Origin: an uncultured Paracoccaceae bacterium
GTDB taxonomy: Bacteria; Pseudomonadota; Alphaproteobacteria; Rhodobacterales; Rhodobacteraceae
Direction of reading: 5' to 3'
Length of the DNA stretch: 18,430 nt
NCBI GenBank assembly: GCA_937927885.1
Contig: CALEZJ010000588.1
Coordinates: 1 to 18,430, forward strand
Positions 1-5,757 of the stretch are shown here, piece by piece. A program made the translations under genes and the position numbers. The stretch's first letter is position 1. Each line of letters starts with the position of its first letter. The notes under the pieces were generated by a model. That model was not told where the DNA came from and did not search any database. It was given only the letters and a program-made list of their open reading frames with translations.

Positions 1-540
1 TCCAAGGAATTGACGCGCCAGATTTTCGGCGATGTGATCGGCTGGCTGCCCTGGAAGAAGCCGGGCTTCGAGCTGGGCCTGTGGCTGGAAAAGTTCTGCC
101 TCGACCATCCCGAGGCCAAGGGCGTGATCCTTGACGGGTTCCCGCGCACCCCGGGTCAGGCCGAGGCGCTGGACGCCCTGCTTGCCTCGCAGGGGCTGAA
201 GATCACCGCCGCGATTTCGATCGAGGTCGACGACGCGGCGATGGTGGCGCGGGTGGCGGGTCGCTACACCTGCGCCGGATGTGGTGAAGGGTATCACGAC
301 GAGTTCAAGCAACCCGCGCTGGCGGGTTGCTGCGACAAATGCGGCGGCACGGAATTCAAGCGCCGGGCCGACGATAATGCCGAGACCGTGGGGGCGAGGC
401 TGAGCGCCTACCACGCATCAACGGCACCGCTGATCGCGTATTACGCCGGGCGCGGCGTGTTGCAGTCGGTTGATGGCATGGGCGCCATCGACCAGATCGC
501 TGCGGCACTGAACGCCATCGTAAGCCGCGCGACGGCCTGA
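1..540 (+). CDS. adk: Adenylate kinase-like nucleoside monophosphate kinase (5' end outside window)
   Basis: The reading frame is open from the first base, so the N-terminus with the P-loop lies upstream; 179 codons are visible. The DGFPRT motif of adenylate kinases is at visible codons 45-50. The LID domain has a CAGC...CDKC four-cysteine zinc-type cluster, followed by the conserved RRADDN segment and a PLIAYY segment typical of the C-terminal helices. The family catalyses ATP + AMP <-> 2 ADP in the cytosol. The stretch before DGFPRT, which should be the NMP-binding domain, does not show the usual G-x-L-V-x-D-E pattern but reads IGWLPWKKPGFELG, so this half is divergent. It lies 61 nt upstream of an acetate-type transporter operon rather than in the secY ribosomal operon, suggesting a second, accessory copy. 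Inference: it could recycle AMP made by acetyl-CoA synthetase. The family is fairly sure; which paralogue it is remains less sure. Confidence 0.85.
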   Translation, partial: SKELTRQIFGDVIGWLPWKKPGFELGLWLEKFCLDHPEAKGVILDGFPRTPGQAEALDALLASQGLKITAAISIEVDDAAMVARVAGRYTCAGCGEGYHDEFKQPALAGCCDKCGGTEFKRRADDNAETVGARLSAYHASTAPLIAYYAGRGVLQSVDGMGAIDQIAAALNAIVSRATA

Positions 541-547
541 GGGGAGA

Positions 548-573
548 CCGGGGGCCCAATCACGGGGTCCCGG
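548..573 (+). other. Imperfect hairpin between adk-like gene and DUF4212 gene
   Basis: CCGGGGGCCC (548-557) can pair with GGGGTCCCGG (564-573) with one mismatch and one wobble, leaving a six-base loop. No T-run follows, so it is not a standard intrinsic terminator. It may mark mRNA processing or partial attenuation before the transporter genes. This is visible structure; the role is inferred. Confidence 0.35.
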
Positions 574-601
574 CGGAGCTAAGTCTAGGGAGAAGCGTGC
601 A

Positions 602-859
602 ATGTCTACATCATCTTCGTCCAAGGCCTATTGGGCGGCGAATATCCGGATCATCATCATCTCGATGATCATCTGGTTCGCCTGCTCGTTCGGCCTGGGC
701 ATCATTCTGCGTCCGGCGCTGTCGGGCATCATGGTCGGGGGGGCGGACCTCGGGTTCTGGTTCGCGCAGCAGGGGTCGATCTATACCTTCCTCATCCTGA
801 TCTTTGCCTACGCCAAGATCATGAACAACCTCGACCGTGCACACGGCGTCGAGGAATAA
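602..859 (+). CDS. DUF4212 small subunit of sodium/substrate symporter
   Basis: The 85-residue product has two hydrophobic segments (about residues 14-38 and 52-71), and a polar tail ending in VEE. The YWAANIRI start and the central GIILRPALSGI segment fit the DUF4212 (TIGR03647, putative solute:sodium symporter small subunit) family. These proteins are encoded directly before VC_2705-type SLC5 symporters and are thought to act with them in the inner membrane, though how is unclear. The ATG at 602 is preceded by AGGGAGAAG about 8 nt upstream. The next gene, a VC_2705-type symporter, begins 18 nt after the stop, supporting co-translation and a two-subunit transporter. Confidence 0.9.
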   Translation: MSTSSSSKAYWAANIRIIIISMIIWFACSFGLGIILRPALSGIMVGGADLGFWFAQQGSIYTFLILIFAYAKIMNNLDRAHGVEE

Positions 860-877
860 GGGAGCGACGGGACAATC

Positions 878-2896
878 ATGGATCAGTTTACCCTCAACCT
901 GCTGGTGGTGGGCGCGACCTTCGCGCTCTACGTCGGCATCGCGATCTGGGCCCGTGCGGGTTCGACCGCGGAATTCTATGCCGCCGGCCAGGGTGTCCAC
1001 CCGGTTCTGAACGGCATGGCCACCGGCGCCGACTGGATGTCTGCCGCCTCGTTCATCTCGATGGCCGGGATCATCGCCATGTCGGCGGCGGGCGGTTATG
1101 TGCAATCGGCCTACCTGATGGGCTGGACCGGCGGCTATGTTCTGCTGGCGCTTCTCCTCGCGCCCTATCTGCGCAAGTTCGGCAAGTTCACCGTGCCTGA
1201 ATTCATCGGTGACCGGTTCTATTCGAACGGCGCGCGGCTGATGGCGGTCATCTGCCTCATCGTGATCTCGGTGACCTATGTGATCGGGCAGATGCGCGGC
1301 GTGGGCGTGACCTTCTCGCGCTTCCTCGAAGTGTCGACGGACACCGGCCTTTATATCGGCGCGGCGATCGTGTTCGCCTATGCCGTGTTCGGTGGCATGA
1401 AGGGCATCACCTATACCCAGGTTGCACAGTACATCGTGCTGATCATCGCCTACACCATCCCGGCGATCTTCATCTCGCTGTCACTGACCGGCTCGTTCCT
1501 GCCGCAGCTGGGTCTGATCGGTGGCTATGCGCCGCAGGGTGGCGACATCACGCTTCTGGGCAAGCTGGACGAGGTGCTGCGCGAACTGGGCTTTACCGCC
1601 TATACCGCCGACACCACCGGCATGTTCAACATGATCCTGTTCACCATGTCGCTGATGATCGGCACCGCCGGTCTGCCGCACGTCATCATCCGCTTCTTCA
1701 CCGTGCCGAAAGTGGCTGACGCGCGTTCGTCGGCCGGCTGGGCGCTGGTGTTCATCGCGCTGCTCTACACCGTGGCTCCGGCCGTGGGCGCGATGGCCCG
1801 TCTGAACCTGACCACCACCTTCTGGCCCTCTGCCGCCACCGGCAACGCGCTCAGCGGTGAAGCTGTGGCGCTCTCGGATATCGAATCCAATCCGAGCCTG
1901 AGCTGGATCAACACCTGGCGTCAGACCGGTCTGCTGGCCTACAACGACCGCAACGGCGACGGGCGTATCCAGTACTTCAACGACGCGCCGCTGCAGGCCG
2001 TGAACACCGCCGTCGCCAACGCGACGACCGCGTTCACCGATGCCCGCACCGCCGCTGGCCTGGCTGCGACCACCGATCTGACTGCCGAGGAGGCGATTCA
2101 GGTCAACGGCGAAGTCAACGCCAACCTGCAGACCTTGCAGGCTGCCCTGCAGACCGCGCTCGACGCCCGCGCCGCGCGCTTTGCCGAAGTCACCTATGGC
2201 GGCCGCACCGTGGCCGAACTGGGCTGGGTCGGCAACGAACTGACCCGCGTCGACAACGACATCATGGTGCTTGCCAACCCCGAAATCGCGCGGCTTCCGG
2301 GCTGGGTGATCGCGTTGGTGGCCGCCGGTGGCCTCGCCGCCGCCCTGTCGACCGCTGCGGGCCTGCTGCTGGCGATTTCGTCCGCCATCAGCCACGACCT
2401 GATCAAAGGCACTCTGAACCCGGGCATCTCGGAAAAGGGCGAACTCCTGGCTGCCCGGATCTCGATGACCTTCGCGATCGCCCTGGCCACCTGGCTCGGC
2501 CTCAACCCGCCCGGCTTTGCCGCGCAGGTGGTGGCGCTGGCCTTCGGTCTGGCCGCTGCGACGATCTTCCCGGCGCTGATGATGGGCATCTTCTCGAAGC
2601 GCGTCACCAAGGAAGGGGCGATCCTGGGCATGCTCGTGGGCCTCGTGTTCACCTCTGTCTACATCTTCCTCTACCTCGGCTGGTTCTTCATCCCCGGTAC
2701 GGCGGTCTATGCCAACACCACGGCGAACCACTTCTTCGGCATCTCGCCGCTGTCGATCGGCACCGTTGGTGCGGCCCTCAACTTCATCGTCGCCTATGTG
2801 GTGTCGATGGTGACCAAGGCCCCGCCGCAGGACGTTGTCGACCTGGTCGAGTCGATCCGCATCCCGAAAGGCGCGGGCAAGGCTCAGGCCCACTGA
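878..2896 (+). CDS. Na+:solute (probable acetate/short monocarboxylate) symporter, VC_2705 subfamily
   Basis: This 672-residue protein is a polytopic SLC5-family (SSSF) inner-membrane symporter. Recognisable stretches are FYAAGQGVHPVLNGMATGAD near residue 35, followed by MSAASFISMAGI, and the YLRKFGKFTVPEFIGDRFYS segment around residue 105. A long hydrophilic insertion (about residues 310-475) separates the last transmembrane group and is characteristic of the VC_2705 subfamily (TIGR03648) rather than of plain ActP. The insertion includes an EF-hand-like loop DRNGDGRI at residues 357-364. The ATG at 878 follows AAGGGAG at a good distance. It pairs with the DUF4212 small subunit just upstream. 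By family analogy the substrate is acetate or a related monocarboxylate taken up with Na+. The substrate is inferred from homologues that sit beside acs. Confidence 0.92.
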   Translation: MDQFTLNLLVVGATFALYVGIAIWARAGSTAEFYAAGQGVHPVLNGMATGADWMSAASFISMAGIIAMSAAGGYVQSAYLMGWTGGYVLLALLLAPYLRKFGKFTVPEFIGDRFYSNGARLMAVICLIVISVTYVIGQMRGVGVTFSRFLEVSTDTGLYIGAAIVFAYAVFGGMKGITYTQVAQYIVLIIAYTIPAIFISLSLTGSFLPQLGLIGGYAPQGGDITLLGKLDEVLRELGFTAYTADTTGMFNMILFTMSLMIGTAGLPHVIIRFFTVPKVADARSSAGWALVFIALLYTVAPAVGAMARLNLTTTFWPSAATGNALSGEAVALSDIESNPSLSWINTWRQTGLLAYNDRNGDGRIQYFNDAPLQAVNTAVANATTAFTDARTAAGLAATTDLTAEEAIQVNGEVNANLQTLQAALQTALDARAARFAEVTYGGRTVAELGWVGNELTRVDNDIMVLANPEIARLPGWVIALVAAGGLAAALSTAAGLLLAISSAISHDLIKGTLNPGISEKGELLAARISMTFAIALATWLGLNPPGFAAQVVALAFGLAAATIFPALMMGIFSKRVTKEGAILGMLVGLVFTSVYIFLYLGWFFIPGTAVYANTTANHFFGISPLSIGTVGAALNFIVAYVVSMVTKAPPQDVVDLVESIRIPKGAGKAQAH

Positions 2897-2905
2897 TCAA
2901 GACCC

Positions 2906-2932
2906 GGAGGGGCGTGCATCGCGCGCCCCTCC
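2906..2932 (+). other. Strong hairpin between symporter and DUF294 gene
   Basis: GGAGGGGCG (2906-2914) and CGCCCCTCC (2924-2932) form a perfect 9-bp stem with a nine-base loop that can close further. It lies 10 nt after the symporter stop codon. The downstream bases (AACCCTTAG) are not a U-tract, so complete termination is unlikely. It could stabilise the upstream transporter mRNA or cause partial attenuation, separating expression of transport and regulatory genes. Confidence 0.45.
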
Positions 2933-2957
2933 AACCCTTAGACCGACGGGTGACACG

Positions 2958-4781
2958 ATGGAACCGCAGAGCGATCTTGTCCGGGTGTTCCTGGAATCGG
3001 TGCATCCCTACGATAGCCTGCCGCAGGACGAACTGGCGCGTGTCGCCGGTTCCTTCAGCCGCAGGGAATACCTGCCCGGCGAGGACATCTATGTCATCGG
3101 CGAACCGCTCAAGGGCCTCTATCTGATCAAGCGCGGCGCGGTCGAGGTGACGGACCGCAATGGCGTGCTGGTGTCGATCCTGGGCCCGCGCAACTCCTTT
3201 GGCGAACGCGGTCTGATGCGCGACGGTCTCGCCGTCACCTCGGCCCGCGCGGTGGAACCGACCGTTGCCCTGGTCCTGCCCGAGGCGGAACTGCGCCGCC
3301 TCATCGCGGGCGTTCCGGCCTTCGAGCGGTATTTCAACCGTCATCGCCCTGCCGAAACCCGCGCCAGCGACCTCACCACGCTGAAAGTATCGGACCTCAT
3401 GGCGCGCGATCCGGTGTCGTTGCCGCCCGAGGCCAGTGTGACCGAGGCGGCGCAACTCATGCGCGATCGGCACATTTCCAGCCTCGCCATCGCCCGCGAC
3501 GGCAATCTTGTCGGCCTGATCACCACCCGCGACCTGACCGCGCGGGTGCTGGCTGTCGGCCTGCCTGCGAACACGCCCATCGGGCAGGTCATGACCCCGG
3601 ACCCGCTGACCCTGACGCCGGATGCGCTGGGCTCGGACATCCTGCACATGATGCTGGAACGCCGGATCGGCCATTTGCCGATCGTGCAGGACGGCAAGTT
3701 GAAGGGCATCGTCACGCAGACCGATCTGACTCGGTTTCAGGCGGTCAGTTCGGCACAACTGGTGCGCGATGTCGCCACCGCCGACACGGTCGAGGAAATG
3801 GCAGCCGTCACCGCCCGGATCCCGCGCCTGCTGACCCAACTGGTTGCGGCGAACAACGGCCACGAGGTGGTGACGCGCCTGATCACGGATATTGCAGATA
3901 CCGTCACCCGCCGCCTTCTGAAGCTGGCCGAGACCAGCCTCGGCCCGGCACCCGTGCCCTATCTGTGGCTTGCATGCGGCTCGCAGGGGCGTCAGGAGCA
4001 GACCGGCGTTTCGGACCAGGACAACTGCCTGATCCTCGATGATGCGGCAACGCCCGAGGATATGCGCTATTTCAAGGCTCTGGCCAAGTTCGTCTCGGAT
4101 GGACTGAACGGCGTCGGCTATGTCTATTGCCCGGGCGACATGATGGCGACCGCCGACCGCTGGTGCCAGCCGCGGGCGGTCTGGCAGCGCTATTTCCGGG
4201 GCTGGATCGACACGCCGTCGACCGAGGCGCAGATGCTGGCCTCGGTCATGTTCGACCTGCGCCCCATCGGCGGGCATACGGCGCTGTTTCGCGACCTGCA
4301 GGCCGAAACGCTGGCCATGGCGTCGAAGAATTCGATCTTCGTCGCGCACATGATCTCGAACTCGCTGAAACACCAGCCACCGCTGGGCCTGCTGCGCGGC
4401 TTCGCCACCATCCGCTCGGGCGAGCACAAGAACCATATCGACATGAAGCACAACGGTGTGGTGCCGGTGGCGGATCTGGCGCGTGTCTACGCGCTGTCCG
4501 GTCGCCTGACCGAGGTGAACACCCGCGCGCGCATCGAAGCGGCCGAGTCGGCAGGGGTCGTGTCGGTCTCGGGCGCGCGCGACCTGATCGAGGCCTATGA
4601 CCTGATCGCCCGCCTGCGTCTGGAGAACCAGGCAGCGCTCGTCAAGTCCGGGCGCAAGCCCGACAACTTCCTTGCTCCATCCGATCTGAGCGATTTCGAA
4701 CGCAGCCACCTGCGCGACGCCTTTGTCGTCGTGCGCACCATGCAATCCGCGTTGGGCCAGCGGGCCGGCGCGCTGGGCTGA
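2958..4781 (+). CDS. cNMP-binding / CBS-pair / DUF294 nucleotidyltransferase-like signalling protein
   Basis: The chosen ATG at 2958 gives 607 residues; the frame stays open upstream into the symporter gene, but the sequence before this ATG is not family-like. Domain order: a cyclic-nucleotide-binding fold at about 15-130 with FGERGLM and TSARA segments at the phosphate-binding cassette; two CBS domains at about 135-260 (VSDLMARDPVSL, IGQVMTPDPLTL, each with an R/T-D-L-T end); the DUF294 nucleotidyltransferase domain from about 285 with G341-S342...R345-x-E347...S352-D353-Q354-D355-N356, the GlnD-like GS/DxD signature; and the DUF294_C part with FDLRPIGG. It is cytosolic, with no signal peptide or membrane segment. 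The family is widespread beside acetate-type symporters and DnaQ-like exonucleases, probably as a nucleotide-sensing regulator; neither ligand nor target is known. The start's Shine-Dalgarno is weak (ACGGGTGA). Confidence 0.9.
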   Translation: MEPQSDLVRVFLESVHPYDSLPQDELARVAGSFSRREYLPGEDIYVIGEPLKGLYLIKRGAVEVTDRNGVLVSILGPRNSFGERGLMRDGLAVTSARAVEPTVALVLPEAELRRLIAGVPAFERYFNRHRPAETRASDLTTLKVSDLMARDPVSLPPEASVTEAAQLMRDRHISSLAIARDGNLVGLITTRDLTARVLAVGLPANTPIGQVMTPDPLTLTPDALGSDILHMMLERRIGHLPIVQDGKLKGIVTQTDLTRFQAVSSAQLVRDVATADTVEEMAAVTARIPRLLTQLVAANNGHEVVTRLITDIADTVTRRLLKLAETSLGPAPVPYLWLACGSQGRQEQTGVSDQDNCLILDDAATPEDMRYFKALAKFVSDGLNGVGYVYCPGDMMATADRWCQPRAVWQRYFRGWIDTPSTEAQMLASVMFDLRPIGGHTALFRDLQAETLAMASKNSIFVAHMISNSLKHQPPLGLLRGFATIRSGEHKNHIDMKHNGVVPVADLARVYALSGRLTEVNTRARIEAAESAGVVSVSGARDLIEAYDLIARLRLENQAALVKSGRKPDNFLAPSDLSDFERSHLRDAFVVVRTMQSALGQRAGALG

Positions 4782-4795
4782 CAGGAGACAGCGCA

Positions 4796-5350
4796 ATGGC
4801 CATCGAATTCATCGGGGCATTCGTTGCCGCTATCGGCATGGTCGGGGTCATGCTGTTCGTCAACCGCGTGCTGTTGCGCGGGTTTTTCGGGCGCTGGATC
4901 TATCCGGCGGCCGCGGGGGCGGGGCTTCTGGCCTTCACGCTCTGGGCGGAATACTCCTGGCCAGCGCGGGCGCTTGCCGTTCAGCCGGGGCTGCGTTTGG
5001 CCACGGCCAACGAGGTCTCGCTGGTCTATCGGCCCTGGACGCTGATCTGGCCGCAATCGACGCGCATTGTGGCGATCAGCAGCGTGACCACGTTGACCCA
5101 TCCGGAACAGCCCGACCTGGTGCTGACGCAGGTGGTCCTTCTGTCGCGCTGGGAGGCGCTCAGGGCCTTTCCGATGGTCTTTGATTGCGCGCGCAACGCG
5201 GGGGCGGAACTGGCCCCGGGGGTCAGTCTGAATGCGGATGGCACGCTGGAGGGGGCGGGCTGGTCGATGTTGGAGGCCGACGACGCCGTGCTGCGCACGG
5301 CCTGCGCGGTTAGGGAGGAGGTGACACATGAACGGGGCGGTGGAGCGTAA
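4796..5350 (+). CDS. Hypothetical membrane protein, two TM segments
   Basis: I do not recognise a named family in this 184-residue product. It has two hydrophobic helices (about residues 4-25 and 36-52) near the N-terminus. These are followed by a roughly 125-residue soluble region rich in small and charged residues, with a WTLIWPQSTRIVAISS stretch and a cysteine pair region (FDCARN, RTACAVREE). The ATG at 4796 is preceded by AGGAGA, 14 nt after the previous stop. Its last 23 nt overlap the start of the response regulator gene, so the two are probably translationally coupled. Position between the DUF294 protein and a receiver/sensor pair suggests a membrane component of the same signalling module. 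The function is unknown. Confidence 0.8.
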   Translation: MAIEFIGAFVAAIGMVGVMLFVNRVLLRGFFGRWIYPAAAGAGLLAFTLWAEYSWPARALAVQPGLRLATANEVSLVYRPWTLIWPQSTRIVAISSVTTLTHPEQPDLVLTQVVLLSRWEALRAFPMVFDCARNAGAELAPGVSLNADGTLEGAGWSMLEADDAVLRTACAVREEVTHERGGGA

Positions 5351-5756
5351 GCGCATCCTCGTCGTCGAGGACGAAGACAATATCGCGGTGGCGCTGGATT
5401 ATCTGATGACCCGCGAGGGTTACGCCCAGCAACGCATCGCCACCGGGGCCGGCGCGGTCGACCTGATCCGCCAGACGCGGCCGGATCTGGTGTTGCTGGA
5501 TGTGATGCTGCCCGAGGTTTCGGGTTATGAAATCTGTCAGAACGTGCGTCTTGATCCCAGCCTGAACGGGGTCAAGATCCTGATGATGACCGCGCGCGGG
5601 TCCGCGATGGAACGGCGCAAGGGGCTGGCGATGGGCGCGGACGGTTTCATTTCGAAACCCTTCGAACTCAAGGCCTTGCGGGCCGAAGTCCGGCGCATTC
5701 TGGCCGGCGAGGTCGCCCCGGACGAGCCCACCTCGGGTGAGGCGGGCGCGGCCTGA
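5328..5756 (+). CDS. Single-domain response regulator (CheY-like receiver)
   Basis: The product has 142 residues and is essentially one receiver domain with a short acidic, alanine-rich tail. All key residues are present: acidic pocket E14-D15, phosphoacceptor D58 (LLDVMLP), switch T88 (MMTARG) and K110 (SKPF). There is no DNA-binding or enzymatic output domain, so output must go through protein-protein contacts. A very strong Shine-Dalgarno (AGGGAGGAGGTG) precedes the ATG at 5328, inside the end of the upstream gene. The gene for the PAS/pseudokinase/exonuclease protein starts one base after its stop, an arrangement usual for cognate two-component partners. As the neighbour lacks a phosphoacceptor His, the phosphate source is open. 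Confidence 0.93.
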   Translation: MNGAVERKRILVVEDEDNIAVALDYLMTREGYAQQRIATGAGAVDLIRQTRPDLVLLDVMLPEVSGYEICQNVRLDPSLNGVKILMMTARGSAMERRKGLAMGADGFISKPFELKALRAEVRRILAGEVAPDEPTSGEAGAA

Positions 5757-5757
5757 C

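Noticed and set aside
2142..2152. CTGC-CCT-GCAG, an exact PhaR-type element inside the symporter gene
   Set aside because: It lies in the middle of a coding region made of repeated Leu-Gln/Ala codons (CTGCAG-rich) and far from any pha promoter; in GC-rich DNA this short motif arises by chance.
2784..4796. Long - strand open frame of 670 codons opposite the DUF294 gene
   Set aside because: It mirrors the codon structure of the + strand gene, has biased Arg/Gln/His-rich composition and no family features; the + strand product has clear domains.
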